A DNA stretch of 64,000 nt, from assembly GCA_002256345.1 (NCBI GenBank), contig NKIY01000001.1:822194-886193 (forward strand), read 5' to 3'. A program made the position numbers and the translations under genes. The notes beneath the pieces are model-generated. The model made no database searches, was not told the origin of the DNA, and saw only the letters and a program-made list of their open reading frames with translations. Of the stretch, positions 29,601 through 37,662 are shown piece by piece. Origin of the DNA: Bradyrhizobiaceae bacterium PARB1. Lineage in GTDB: Bacteria; Pseudomonadota; Alphaproteobacteria; Rhizobiales; Xanthobacteraceae. How positions within the stretch are numbered: position 1 is the first letter of the stretch; each line of letters begins with the position of its first letter.

Positions 29601-29968
29601 AAGAATTGGAAGACGAGCTCGATGAGCGCTTCGGGGATATTCCGATGGAGGCTGAGAATCTCTTCGGACTGGCGCGCTTCGAGCTCGCTTGCATCCGTCT
29701 CGGGATATCGAGCGTCGATGCCGGCCCCAAATCTTTGGCGGCGATATTCGATGACCGACGACGTGCCGACCTCAACAAGTCTGTGGATGGCGACGCTGCA
29801 CTCGAATGGAAGGATGGCCGTTTGGCCTATGGCCGACCGGCGCCGCCATCGGAGCGCGTGGCCGTTCTCGAAGCGTTCGTTGCAGTAGTCGAAAGGATGA
29901 CGTCCACACCTGCCGTTGACGAAATTCCGCCTTCGAGCGCAGCGCGCAAGCCATCTACGGATGCATGA
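26648..29968 (+). CDS. Mfd-like transcription-repair coupling helicase (paralogue)
   Basis: 1106 residues from GTG 26648. It keeps the Mfd layout: UvrB-like N-terminal module (DVWRTAGRAGVIFICQDE, LPSLGPSAFDDLEPS), an RNA-polymerase-binding CarD-type segment (LGDVVIHMDRGMAILRDLV), RecG-like motor with motif I CGDVGYGKTEVAL (about 577), DEEQHFGKAQ (about 680), TATPIPRTLNEVSAGLRALS (about 705), ESGLDLPRANT and QLRGRVGRR, and a TRCF C terminus. Divergence from standard Mfd (CGDVGYGKTEVAL for GDVGFGKTEVA; shortened first domain) suggests an accessory copy beside a housekeeping mfd elsewhere. Coupled to the H1-like gene. Confidence 0.88.
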   Translation: MSSTRSARSRSKKSSPGEDGRFPSRSTPPLPSSDSPLGMTALYLLDVWRTAGRAGVIFICQDERRAEQLGAVVHEFEPSAEVMVLPSLGPSAFDDLEPSPEIAGRRSSVLRRLAQAQGALVITTVHALARRVPKPENMLTSALHVSNGGPFVEDKVRSFLTGSKYLIDERIEAPGSAIFLGNAVEIFPAGALGPVRIGYDSGRVTDIHFYDLTDQRDLDALDAVVIDVVDETSACAADEPQVSEKPRIASTVFDYCPSCALVVDHGVESIAKRWLSRVGGNEASSVMSLDKWEQRLSHRDIVILPETSSGPEPRTFFKDAAPTRSFRSFLKEQHDSGRRVIFTAASKRDLRAMDRRAGLTSTLCPDWKQASAQAKPEDPAAMIADLDSGFGGPGSVVVVAAADVLGSRATHQDIMRVGRRRSIGDRGLSLGDVVIHMDRGMAILRDLVPLSAAGVPDTEMVRLQFADDDQVLLPLSDLRSIWRYSSDPGGVSLDKADGSSWLQRRSQAENDIAATARHITDRMSERRQRRVDPIVPKVADYETFASAFTYIPTVDQASAITDVLNDLAADSPMDRLVCGDVGYGKTEVALRAAAAAVFAGKQVALAVPTTVLARQHFETFRRRFEPFGVEVGLLSRFTTASEARAIKAKLADGSMSVVIGTHAVAAKGVKFDDLGLLVVDEEQHFGKAQKSKLEALAEGLNLLTMTATPIPRTLNEVSAGLRALSIIATPPVRRVAVVTVVEPFHEATVAAALRREHRRRGQSFVVCPRIEDIAPMARRLKDTVPELKAVALHGKMPAADIDAAMMSFAAGEADILLATNIIESGLDLPRANTIVVWRPDKFGLAQLHQLRGRVGRRSTRSFALFLTDPEGKPSGAAAKRLNTLKMLHDQGAGFLVSAGDMDMRGGGDFLSDEQSGHIQLLGTELSRHLLDREMRRAGPPPVVERHPKVNLDIPAFLPSSYVKDAGIRLELYARIFRADDDGQLEELEDELDERFGDIPMEAENLFGLARFELACIRLGISSVDAGPKSLAAIFDDRRRADLNKSVDGDAALEWKDGRLAYGRPAPPSERVAVLEAFVAVVERMTSTPAVDEIPPSSAARKPSTDA

Positions 29969-30098
29969 TACGGGTCGGACGATGGCTTGGTGACGTGGCG
30001 GCCGCGATGGCGATACCTCGCCGTGTCCAGGTGCTCAGAAGCCTTTACCGCGGCGTCATGTGCGTCAAGTCACCTCCCTCCGAGGCGTCGACATGTCA

Positions 30099-30123
30099 GG
30101 AACTGACCTCGTCGTCCGTCATT
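30099..30123 (+). promoter_or_regulatory. EcfG-type promoter, GGAAC-N16-CATT
   Basis: GGAAC 30099-30103, 16 bases, CATT 30120-30123, 51 bases before ATG 30175. Confidence 0.65.
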
Positions 30124-30174
30124 AGCGTCATGGAAGAGGGCGTGACCCTTGCATGAAAATTTTGGAGATTCGTG

Positions 30175-30468
30175 ATGGATTTGGAAGTCAAGGCTGCATT
30201 CAGAGATCGCCGCGCCGCGGAGATCGCACTCGAGCATCTCGTCCAAGAGATCGGCCTGGAGAGGACGGATATATTCATTGCTGCCAACGGCGCTCAAAAC
30301 ACCTCGGGTAGCAGGCAAGCAGGTGCCGATGTTCATGGCAGCCTCGCCGAATCTAGAGCCGCGGCTCCCGTGTTGGAAGGCGAGATCAACATGTCGGTCG
30401 GGTGCGACCGAGAGAAAGTCGATCGGGTCGCCCAAGCTCTGCGGGATGCCGGCGGCGAAATTCGATAG
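30175..30468 (+). CDS. Small conserved stress-associated protein
   Basis: 97 residues from ATG 30175 with TTGGAG upstream. VKAAFRDRRAAEIALEHLVQ, IGLERTDIFIAANG and LEGEINMSVGCDREKVDRVA give an alternating helix/strand pattern like YflT/DUF1269-type stress domains, in which a beta strand is followed by an AE-rich helix. No exact family assigned. The stress-type promoter upstream supports a general stress role. Confidence 0.6.
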   Translation: MDLEVKAAFRDRRAAEIALEHLVQEIGLERTDIFIAANGAQNTSGSRQAGADVHGSLAESRAAAPVLEGEINMSVGCDREKVDRVAQALRDAGGEIR

Positions 30469-30517
30469 GCAGCATTGATCGGCGGAGAAGCCCGCCTGAA
30501 CGGTGGGCATCTCTGCT

Positions 30518-30814
30518 TCAATCCCGCGGGCTGCGGTTGGCCGGTGCGAGCAAAATCCCTTCCCGCGCCGCCTTTCCGTAGACCGACGTAACTGAGCGCT
30601 TCAATTTCAACGCGATGATGCCGGTCGGAGTATTCTGCTTTATCATCGTCTTCATCGATTTCAGCTCCGCATCAGTCCAATCCTTCCGCGGGCTGGCGCT
30701 TGATTTTGGCGACGAGGACTTTCTCGCACCTGCTCTGGCAGACGTCTTTGATGCCTTCGCCGTTGCATTTGTCGCTTTCTTGGTGGATTTCGCTGCTTTG
30801 GCTTTCCTTGCCAT
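30518..30814 (-). CDS. Small SANT/Myb-like protein with a basic N-terminal tail (family member 4)
   Basis: 98 residues. A Lys/Ala/Ser-rich, H1-like tail (1-43) precedes a SANT-type segment: KDWTDAELKSMKTMIKQNTP, TGIIALKLKRSVTSVYGKAA. The helix pattern W-x2-AEL ... LKRS-x-xSVYGKA is that of short Myb-like proteins common in Bradyrhizobium. Likely a DNA-binding or nucleoid protein; more distant from the other three members. Confidence 0.65.
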   Translation of the reverse strand: MARKAKAAKSTKKATNATAKASKTSARAGARKSSSPKSSASPRKDWTDAELKSMKTMIKQNTPTGIIALKLKRSVTSVYGKAAREGILLAPANRSPRD

Positions 30815-30982
30815 CTCGGTCTCCTTCGATTTTGATATGCGATTACGGTTTCGTCTGAACGGCTACTTCACTTATCTAGTTAGTCGGGTCAGAAACTCGC
30901 CCCCATTTTCTCCACTATGCGACCTGGCTGGGCGTGGGCTCATCGGACAGAGCGTGCTGGTCCATTCAAAGATCTCGATAGC

Positions 30983-31240
30983 TCACTCGCAACCGGAACA
31001 GCTATCGCCGAGACCATCGAGGACTTCTTCGATAGCGCAAACGCGTTCACGTTTGTTTTTTCCCGAGAACTTGCGATGCTTGGCAAGGTCCTTGGCGTAG
31101 TCGACGGCGTGATGGCTGTGACGCAACCGCATGTACCCGTGATCTGGACAGGCGTAGATGGCATGAGCTTCGAGCAAAAGATCCGTGGCCCACATCTCGA
31201 GCGTCTGACTTTTGTTCGCGTTTTTCTTCTTCTTGGACAT
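30983..31240 (-). CDS. Small conserved hypothetical protein
   Basis: 85 residues: a basic start (MSKKKKNANK), then MWATDLLLEAHAIYACPDHG, YMRLRHSHHAVDYAKDLAKH and a C-terminal GDSCSGCE. Cysteines at CPDHG and CSGC could bind a metal, which is inference only. It starts 2 bases after the stop of the 104-residue gene and is probably co-transcribed with it. Confidence 0.6.
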   Translation of the reverse strand: MSKKKKNANKSQTLEMWATDLLLEAHAIYACPDHGYMRLRHSHHAVDYAKDLAKHRKFSGKNKRERVCAIEEVLDGLGDSCSGCE

Positions 31241-31241
31241 C

Positions 31242-31556
31242 TCAATCTCTTTTGCGTCGTTTCATGGGCGCGGCATTCGGTGTCGACCGGAAGATCACGT
31301 CTCCGATGACATGACGCTCTTCGGTCTCGATACTGTCCGCGATGAATGCTCGTTCGTCCCGCCAGTCTCGGCCGAGAGCATCTGCCGCAGTTGCGATCGC
31401 GCGTGCGATCTCTTCGGATTCGGCCGGGACGAGGGCGATTTGCCTGCTCGTCTGGGAGAGGTCGTCGAACGCTGGGGATAAGCGAAATATGCGATTTGTC
31501 TCCGCCACCATGACGGGCGGGGAAGCGATCTCGGTGATGTCGTCATCTTCGGACAT
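31242..31556 (-). CDS. Conserved hypothetical protein
   Basis: 104 residues from ATG 31556 with AAGGAGG upstream. Acidic N terminus (MSEDDDITEIASPPVMVAET), then SRQIALVPAESEEIARAIAT and DSIETEERHVIGDVIFRST; basic C terminus KRRKRD. Soluble, no known domain. The much longer upward frame (to 32030) overlaps the Gly/Tyr-rich gene and is not coding. Confidence 0.55.
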   Translation of the reverse strand: MSEDDDITEIASPPVMVAETNRIFRLSPAFDDLSQTSRQIALVPAESEEIARAIATAADALGRDWRDERAFIADSIETEERHVIGDVIFRSTPNAAPMKRRKRD

Positions 31557-31633
31557 CGCGCGCTGATCCAAGGAGGTCTCGAATAGTGGGGAGTAAAGAC
31601 ATACGCCCAGGCTGGGCAGGGGCTCCAACGGCG

Positions 31634-31658
31634 TGGGCCCGGACAAAGTCCGGGCCCA
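31634..31658 (-). terminator. 11-bp hairpin after the Gly/Tyr-rich gene
   Basis: TGGGCCCGGAC (31634-31644), loop AAA, GTCCGGGCCCA (31648-31658), 8 bases beyond the stop of the 31666-32040 gene. No T-run. Confidence 0.6.
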
Positions 31659-31665
31659 TTGCACA

Positions 31666-32040
31666 TCACCAATAGCTGTAGGTTCGATAGACGCGGCCGC
31701 CCCACGGTCCGCCGCCCCAGCCATATCCCGGGCCGCCCCAAGCGTAGCCAGGACTACCGTAGTAACCGTCATAATAGGCGGGGCGATAGTAGCGCGGCCC
31801 ATAGTAGCCATAGCGGGGGCCGTAATAGCGCGGGCCGTATCCGTAATAGCCAGGACCATATCCATAGGCCGGACCCGACGCGGCGGCCGCCAGGGCGCCG
31901 GCGGCCAGGCCGAAGCCAATCGCAGGACCGCCCCAGCCACCGCCCCATCCGCCATGGCGCCAGCCGCGAGCTTCTGCGGGGGCGGATAAGGCGGTAGCCC
32001 CGATGGCGGCAGCCGCGATGACCAGTGCACCTTTCTTCAT
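31666..32040 (-). CDS. Exported Gly/Tyr-rich protein
   Basis: 124 residues from ATG 32040. Signal peptide MKKGALVIAAAAIGATALSA with cleavage near APA-EA, then a low-complexity part made of Gly, Tyr, Pro and Trp repeats (GYGPRYYGPRYGYYGPRYY). Such proteins are common, fast-changing envelope components in rhizobia; function unknown. Ends before a strong hairpin. Confidence 0.75.
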   Translation of the reverse strand: MKKGALVIAAAAIGATALSAPAEARGWRHGGWGGGWGGPAIGFGLAAGALAAAASGPAYGYGPGYYGYGPRYYGPRYGYYGPRYYRPAYYDGYYGSPGYAWGGPGYGWGGGPWGGRVYRTYSYW

Positions 32041-32186
32041 TTGTTTTCTCCGTCTGTACGAGGTGCGCACTAAACAGTCGGATAAATGAAAAGTTGCGAG
32101 CTTTGGGCAAGTTAGACCGCTCTGGCCCGTCGCAGCTCACCAGCAGAGTCCGACGAGGCGGCGGCGATGTTTCAATCCGCCGCCTG

Positions 32187-32366
32187 CTATCCCAGTGCCC
32201 GTCGGCCTGCTTCGGTGACCTCGACCTCGCCGTCGCGGTCTTCGACCCATTGAAGCTCACGCAATCGCTGTATTTTGGTCTCGCTCACGCGAAGGAACCG
32301 GTGTCGCCTTGCGGCGATGTCTCTCAAGGCCCATCGCAAAGCGATCTCATCGAGAATTTCGTCCAT
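32187..32366 (-). CDS. Small hypothetical protein, winged-helix-like
   Basis: About 59 residues from ATG 32366 (an alternative start is 32378). MDEILDEIALRWALRDIAAR, FLRVSETKIQRLRELQWVED, EVEVTEAGRRALG. The ending VEVTEAGRRAL is the usual wing and last helix of winged-helix domains, so it may be a small DNA-binding protein. It lies just downstream of tspO in the same direction. Confidence 0.5.
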   Translation of the reverse strand: MDEILDEIALRWALRDIAARRHRFLRVSETKIQRLRELQWVEDRDGEVEVTEAGRRALG

Positions 32367-32385
32367 GGCGCGCTCCAACGCGGTT

Positions 32386-32865
32386 TCAGTTCAGCGTCCA
32401 GATCCTGAAGTTCAACGCGGCCGCGAACAGGATCCATAGCAAATAGGGCACCAATAGCGCTCCCGAAATCCCGTCGACCTCGAACGCCATGAAGACGGTG
32501 AAGGTCAACGCGACCGCCAAGAGCGAAATGATGACCAGCCCGCCGGTGATGTCGTGCCGACCGAAGAACACGGGCGACCAGATCGTGTTAAGGAAGAGCT
32601 GAGCTGCGAAGCCGATCAATGCGGCCGTCCTGGCCGGAGACGGCTCGGCCTGCCAGAGCAGCCATGCAGCGATGGCCATGAGAAGATAGAGAATGGGCCA
32701 GACGATCGGAAAGGCGACTCGCGGCGGCGTCGATGACGGCTTCGCAAGGCTGGCGTACCAAGTCGGGATTTCGGGCGTCGTGATTCTCGCCCCTAGCGCC
32801 GCCGCGGCGAAGCACAACCCAAGCGCCACGACGAGGATCACAAACGAATTCGTACTGAAAGGCAT
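32386..32865 (-). CDS. tspO: TspO/MBR family membrane protein
   Basis: 159 residues with five helices. TWYASLAKPSSTPPRVAFPI (the P-W-Y ... KPS ... P family signature), VWPILYLLMAIAAWLLW, LFLNTIWSPVFFGRHDI and LVPYLLWILFAAALNFRIW are TspO features. TspO binds tetrapyrroles and takes part in porphyrin and stress signalling. Confidence 0.93.
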   Translation of the reverse strand: MPFSTNSFVILVVALGLCFAAAALGARITTPEIPTWYASLAKPSSTPPRVAFPIVWPILYLLMAIAAWLLWQAEPSPARTAALIGFAAQLFLNTIWSPVFFGRHDITGGLVIISLLAVALTFTVFMAFEVDGISGALLVPYLLWILFAAALNFRIWTLN

Positions 32866-33095
32866 TGCGGGACCGGAACTTTGGCATGACGACGATGCGC
32901 CAGGCTTGCGTGAACGAGGCCCGACGCGCCGGGGAATGCTGGAGGGAGGCGCGCCGGGCTTGCCGGCGGAGGATGGGATCGCGCCAGGCAGTCCATGAAA
33001 TCACCGACCTCGACGAATGGCTAGTGGCCGTGTCTTTGTGTTCCACCGTGAAGGCTGATACTGGGCTGTCTTTCGTCAATGATTTTCATGCCGCC

Positions 33096-33287
33096 ATGCC
33101 GTTCCAGGTCCATGCAACCGATGTCGCCTGCTGTTTCCGCCTGCGACGGGACACGTTGGAGGGCGCGCAGAAGAAGGCTCGCGAACTCGTCGAGGCCAAT
33201 TATTGGGACGTTCAAATCGAATATCCGGATGGCCGTCGGGTGAAGGTCGAGTTTGGGAAGCAGGCGTCGAGGTCTGACGGCATGTAG
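33096..33287 (+). CDS. Small conserved hypothetical protein
   Basis: 63 residues from ATG 33096: MPFQVHATDVACCFRLRRDT, LEGAQKKARELVEANYWDVQ, IEYPDGRRVKVEF. It looks like a compact beta-alpha-beta domain. The frame is open back to 32865 but the upstream part is arginine-rich and non-coding in character. I recall similar short proteins as common in Bradyrhizobium, without function. Confidence 0.6.
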   Translation: MPFQVHATDVACCFRLRRDTLEGAQKKARELVEANYWDVQIEYPDGRRVKVEFGKQASRSDGM

Positions 33288-33671
33288 TTGTAGGGAACGG
33301 TTGCGCGGCCGTCGGCACATAGCACCGCAGGCGTCTGGTCAAAAAATTTCCGCCCGTTGATGGGCCGTTCTCAAGCGATCGAGCTTCAATCTTTCCCTTC
33401 GCCGCCAGCATCACTGACGTCGGTAGGCGGCTGCGCCAAGCACGCATCAGGGCAGCAATCCCCATATCAAACGTCTGGGTAGCTTTGCATGCGCTGGCAC
33501 GCTCTTTTGCTGACAAAACCGTGATCCTGCCTGCGAGCACCGCGTGCAAGGCGCTCGACTGGTGCTTCGCGGCAGTGTGGCTGCCTCGGAGCATCAGGAG
33601 TCATCTTCGCGAGATCGGCTTCGCATGTAGGCCACGAAATTTTCGGTGAACTGGATGTCCGGGCGGCGGCG
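33288..33671. other. Intergenic stretch, no recognised gene
   Basis: About 380 bases. A minus-strand frame (33076-33594) is open but overlaps the 63-residue gene and lacks a ribosome site or family match. Nothing else recognised. Confidence 0.4.
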
Positions 33672-33869
33672 ATGGACCTTTTGCCGATTGTGCTGGTTTA
33701 TAGGAGCCGCCTGCATCGCGGGCGATCAAACCGGTTGCCGGAAAGTCCACGTCATGGCGCATGTCGCAAAGCCGAGCCTGGACCGTCGATCCTCAAGCTT
33801 CTCGTTGCGAGTCTGGGTCTTACAGGGTCAGTTCTGGCAGTCGTCTGGTTCTTTTTCTTTCGTACCTGA
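33672..33869 (+). pseudogene. Remnant of a small single-helix membrane protein
   Basis: The last 30 residues (GPSILKLLVASLGLTGSVLA, then VVWFFFFRT, stop) resemble the 50-residue protein at 52577-52729 (GPSVLTLLIVSVAIALVAMA, VIWIVFFKT, stop). The upstream part of the frame has no similarity and no good start near the helix, so I read it as a copy with a damaged 5' end; a real gene with a distant start cannot be ruled out. Confidence 0.4.
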
Positions 33870-33980
33870 TCGGCTCGGCGGACCGCCGATTAAGGGCGAC
33901 GTTTGACCGAAGGTGCGGCTCCCCGCAGACACCATTCGCTCTGCATATTGTCGAGCAAGGGGAAGCTAAGCGGCCTCGCC

Positions 33981-34766
33981 CTAGTCCTTCGCCGATCCCG
34001 GCTCCGCCATCTTGCGATGCTGCCCGGCAAGGACACCAGCCGGAATGACGTTGGCGGCGGCGGATTGGACTTTGTTTTTCAGCCCGCTGACGACGTCGCC
34101 AGCGCCGCTCATCATGGCCTTAAAGCCGTCTTCGGCAACCTTTGCAGGATCGTCCTTCTCGGTCGTGCCGACATCGGTATCCATCATGTCGGCACGACGG
34201 AAGAATTCGGTGTCGGTCGCGCCCGGCATCAGGCAGGTCACCGTGATCCCGGTGTCTTTCAGCTCCTCCCGTAGCGCAAACGAGAAGGAATTGAGGAATG
34301 CCTTGCTGCCATTGTAGACCGCCTGAAAGCTGCCCGGAATGAAACCCGCGATTGAACCGGTAATCAATATTTTCCCAGCGTTACGCCGCCGCATGTCATT
34401 GCCGATTTTATGGATAAGATAGGTGGTGCCGGTGATGTTGGTATCGATGACATGACGGGCCTTGGCAAAATCCTGGTCGAGAAACGCGCGCCCGAGGCCG
34501 CGGCCCGCATTGGCCAGAAGCGCATCGACCTGACGACCTTTGATCGCCTCATATAATTGATCAACGCCCTCCAGCGTTGCGAGGTCGGCAGTGAGCGCTT
34601 CAACGTAGGCGCCGCTGCTGCGGACTTGCGCCGCTGCATCCTCAATTGCCGGCTCATCGGCGACAACGAGCAGATCGAAGCCTTCCTTGGCGCAGCATTT
34701 TGCCAACTCTAGACCGATGCCGGTTGAGGCGCCGGTGACGATGGCGAATGGTCGGTTGGCGGACAT
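33981..34766 (-). CDS. SDR-family oxidoreductase
   Basis: 261 residues. NAD(P) site FAIVTGASTGIGLELAKCCA (TGxxxGIG), ADLA and NAGRG motifs, catalytic Ser in ITGSIAGFIPG and Tyr-x3-Lys as YNGSKAF. It belongs to the YqjQ/DltE-like classical SDRs. The C-terminal 40 residues (MMSGAGDVVSGLKNKVQSAA and on) form an extension. Its promoter is of the stress type and back-to-back with that of the Zn-ADH gene. Confidence 0.9.
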   Translation of the reverse strand: MSANRPFAIVTGASTGIGLELAKCCAKEGFDLLVVADEPAIEDAAAQVRSSGAYVEALTADLATLEGVDQLYEAIKGRQVDALLANAGRGLGRAFLDQDFAKARHVIDTNITGTTYLIHKIGNDMRRRNAGKILITGSIAGFIPGSFQAVYNGSKAFLNSFSFALREELKDTGITVTCLMPGATDTEFFRRADMMDTDVGTTEKDDPAKVAEDGFKAMMSGAGDVVSGLKNKVQSAAANVIPAGVLAGQHRKMAEPGSAKD

Positions 34767-34795
34767 AGCAGGCTCCCGTGAGATGGCGTGCTGCC

Positions 34796-34820
34796 AACCT
34801 GCTGATGTCGGTCATGTTCC
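34796..34820 (-). promoter_or_regulatory. EcfG-type promoter, GGAAC-N16-GGTT
   Basis: Minus strand: GGAAC 34820-34816, 16 bases, GGTT 34799-34796, 29 bases before the SDR ATG (34766). Confidence 0.65.
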
Positions 34821-34827
34821 TGCGGGA

Positions 34828-34852
34828 GGAACGGTGCCGTCTTTGGTTGCTT
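34828..34852 (+). promoter_or_regulatory. EcfG-type promoter, GGAAC-N16-GCTT
   Basis: GGAAC 34828-34832, 16 bases, GCTT 34849-34852, 27 bases before the Zn-ADH ATG. With the preceding entry it forms a divergent pair. Confidence 0.6.
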
Positions 34853-34879
34853 GTGATCGCAGATCGATGGAGAATCCCC

Positions 34880-36049
34880 ATGAAAGCGCTGACGTGGCAC
34901 GGCAAGAACGACATTCGTTGCGAGAGCGTACCGGATCCAAAAATCCAGCATGGTCAGGACGCCATTATCAAGGTGACGGCCTGTGCGATCTGTGGATCCG
35001 ATCTCCACATTTTCGACGGTGTCATTCCTTCGATGGAGCATGGCGACATTCTCGGCCACGAAACCATGGGCGAGGTCGTCGAGGTGGGCGCGGACAACAA
35101 GAAACTGAAGGTCGGGGATCGGGTGGTGGTGCCCTTCACGATATCCTGCGGCGAGTGCTTCTTCTGCAAACGCGGTTTCTTCTCAGGCTGCGAGCGATCC
35201 AATCCCAATGCCGACAAGGCGTCCAAGCTTTGGGGCCATTCCCCGGCCGGGTTGTTCGGCTACTCCCATCTCCTCGGCGGCTACTCCGGCGGCCAGGCCG
35301 AATATCTCCGCGTCCCCTACGCCGACGTCGGCCCGATCAAGGTGCCGGACCATCTCACCGACGATCAGGTCCTGTTCCTCTCGGACATCTTCCCCACGGG
35401 CTACATGGCTGCAGATTTCTGCAATCTGAAAGGCGGCGAGACCGTCGCCATCTGGGGATGCGGACCTGTCGGCCAGTTCGCGATCCGTAGCGCCTTCATG
35501 CTCGGCGCGGAGCGCGTCATTGCAATCGACACGGTTCCCGAGCGGATGGAGATGGCGCGCGAGGCTGGCGCCGTGATCGTCGATTTCCGGAACGAGGACG
35601 TTTACGACCGGATCCAGGATCTGACGGGCGGGCGGGGCGCGGACGCCTGTATCGACGCCGTCGGAACCGAGCCGGAGACAATGTCCGGCTTCGACGCTGT
35701 CATCGACCGCGTCAAGGTCGCGACCTTCATGGGGACCGACCGCCCCCACGTGTTGCGACAGGCCATCCATTGTTGCCGCAACTTCGGCACGGTTTCGATC
35801 GTGGGCGTCTACGGAGGATTCGTCGACAAGATCCCGATGGGCTCCGCGATCAATCGCGGCCTGACCTTCCGCATGGCTCAGACGCCCGTACAGCACTATC
35901 TGCCGATCCTGCTGGAGCGTATCGAGAAGGGCGAAATCGACCCATCCTTCGTCATCACGCACAGCGCCAAACTTGAGGACGGGCCGGAGCTTTACAAGAC
36001 GTTCCGCGCCAAAAAGGACGGATGCATCAAGGTCGTGATGAAGCCCTGA
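34880..36049 (+). CDS. Zinc-dependent alcohol dehydrogenase (MDR family)
   Basis: 389 residues from ATG 34880. Catalytic zinc ligands [12 protein letters not shown] and [12 protein letters not shown]; the structural-zinc cysteines are partly present ([17 protein letters not shown]). NAD site [16 protein letters not shown]. This is the longer glutathione-independent formaldehyde-dehydrogenase-like subgroup (insert [20 protein letters not shown]). Likely oxidises a small alcohol or aldehyde in stress. Followed 4 bases later by a SemiSWEET gene. Confidence 0.92.
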   Translation: MKALTWHGKNDIRCESVPDPKIQHGQDAIIKVTACAICGSDLHIFDGVIPSMEHGDILGHETMGEVVEVGADNKKLKVGDRVVVPFTISCGECFFCKRGFFSGCERSNPNADKASKLWGHSPAGLFGYSHLLGGYSGGQAEYLRVPYADVGPIKVPDHLTDDQVLFLSDIFPTGYMAADFCNLKGGETVAIWGCGPVGQFAIRSAFMLGAERVIAIDTVPERMEMAREAGAVIVDFRNEDVYDRIQDLTGGRGADACIDAVGTEPETMSGFDAVIDRVKVATFMGTDRPHVLRQAIHCCRNFGTVSIVGVYGGFVDKIPMGSAINRGLTFRMAQTPVQHYLPILLERIEKGEIDPSFVITHSAKLEDGPELYKTFRAKKDGCIKVVMKP

Positions 36050-36053
36050 CCAA

Positions 36054-36332
36054 ATGGTGACATTAGAGGGAATTTTGCCGTGGATCGGTTCGCTCGCCGC
36101 ATTCATGACTTCCCTGTCTTATGTGCCCCAAGTCCGTAATGCGTTGCCGCGCGGATCGACGGAGGATCTGTCTCTCAAGACCTTGATTATCCTCACGGCG
36201 GGCCTCGGCACCTGGATCGTCCACGGGGCGCTGAAGGAGGACTGGGTGATCCTCGCAGGCAATGGCGTCGGTGCGGCGCTTTCCGCCTTTGTGCTCGGCT
36301 GTAAGCTGCGCGACATGCGATCGACGACTTGA
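36054..36332 (+). CDS. SemiSWEET/PQ-loop transporter
   Basis: 92 residues, three helices. The PQ motif is in SLSYVPQVRNALPRGSTEDL, then SLKTLIILTAGLGTWIVHGA and NGVGAALSAFVLGCKL. SemiSWEETs dimerise to pass sugars across the inner membrane. It probably shares the stress-type message of the Zn-ADH gene. A second copy is at 46151-46459. Confidence 0.85.
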   Translation: MVTLEGILPWIGSLAAFMTSLSYVPQVRNALPRGSTEDLSLKTLIILTAGLGTWIVHGALKEDWVILAGNGVGAALSAFVLGCKLRDMRSTT

Positions 36333-36517
36333 AGGAGCGGCGCCAACCGTGCGGCCCTTCGCATAAGGTTCGTTGGTGCCGAGGGATAATTGGTCAAGAA
36401 CGATACCGGACGCCCCGCAGGCGCCAATTCTCACGCAAACCCGAGATTGCACGGTTAGGGTATCCGGCATCGATCGCAATTCGGATGCGTCTTCGACGTC
36501 TCGCGGGCGTGCGTTGT

Positions 36518-37504
36518 TTACCTGACTTTGGTTGGTTGCCGTAACCGCTCCCAGACAGGTGTCACGATGTATTTCGCCGCGGGTATCAGGGCGGCGCCGA
36601 GCAAAAGTCCGAAGATGCCCGATCCCGCCGCGCTCACGATCCAAACGATTGTCGCATCGAGCGCCGGAAAAGCCTGAGCGGCGGGCTCAGCAACCGATGC
36701 AATCAGATGTTCGATGCCTGCCAGACCGTAGCCGGCCAACGCGTGAACGATTATGCCGCCGCCGACCCAGATCATGGCGGCCGTACCAACGACACTAAGC
36801 GCTTTTAGAAAATACGGCATGCCGCGTACTAATCCGCGGCCGATACAGGCCTTCGTGCGTCCAACACTCGAGGTGAGATCACCCTTCGCCATCGCCAAGC
36901 CGACATCGTCGGCCTTCACGATGAGCGCGACGCCGCCGTAGACCAGAACCGTGATACCGGTTGCGACGATCGCGAGAACCATTGCTCTCACGAAGAACGG
37001 TCCAGGAGGCACGGCCGCAAGGGTTATAGCCATGATTTCCGCAGAGAGGATGAAATCGGTCTTGATGGCGCCGGAGACCTTGTCTTGCTCCATCGTCGTC
37101 GGGTCAACGGCCAATGTGCGAGGGCCGTCGGTATCGGCGGCATGCCCAGGAAGCGCGGCCTCGGCAACCTTCTCAGCACCCTCGTAACAGAGGTACGCGC
37201 CGCCGATCATGAGCAATGGCGTGACAGCCCAAGGTGCCAAAAAGTCCAGCAGTAGCGCTGCCGGCAGAAGGAACAGTAGCTTGTTCCTGAGCGACCCCAC
37301 AGCAATCTTCCGGACGATCGGCAGTTCACGCGACGGGTCGAAGCCGACCACATAGCGCGGCGTCACCGCGGCGTCGTCGATGACGACACCGGCCGCCTTC
37401 GCGCCGGCGCGCGCGGCTTGTCCGGCGATGTCATCCACGGAAGCAGCGGCCACTTTCGCGATACCTGCGACATCATCCAGTAACGCGATCAGTCCGACGC
37501 TCAT
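36518..37504 (-). CDS. DUF808 (YedI-like) membrane protein
   Basis: 328 residues from ATG 37504, chosen because MSVGLIALLDDVAGIAKVAA is the family start; the upstream frame is not coding-like. DDIAGQAARAGAKAAGVVID, AGALLL-type helices, FLAPWAVTPLLMIGGAYLCY and KTDFILSAEIMAITLA match YedI, an inner-membrane protein of unknown function. About eight helices. Confidence 0.9.
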   Translation of the reverse strand: MSVGLIALLDDVAGIAKVAAASVDDIAGQAARAGAKAAGVVIDDAAVTPRYVVGFDPSRELPIVRKIAVGSLRNKLLFLLPAALLLDFLAPWAVTPLLMIGGAYLCYEGAEKVAEAALPGHAADTDGPRTLAVDPTTMEQDKVSGAIKTDFILSAEIMAITLAAVPPGPFFVRAMVLAIVATGITVLVYGGVALIVKADDVGLAMAKGDLTSSVGRTKACIGRGLVRGMPYFLKALSVVGTAAMIWVGGGIIVHALAGYGLAGIEHLIASVAEPAAQAFPALDATIVWIVSAAGSGIFGLLLGAALIPAAKYIVTPVWERLRQPTKVR

Positions 37505-37662
37505 GATGTTTCCAAGCTGCAAAGCTCTCCATGCGACACAGAACGCCCTGCGGGGCGGCGGGGCCATCCTCTCTCAGGTATGAACTCTTACGGACGCTCT
37601 TTAAAATTCGACCCACGGCGCCGACGGAATATCGCACGAACCCCGAATTCACACCTGGTTCA

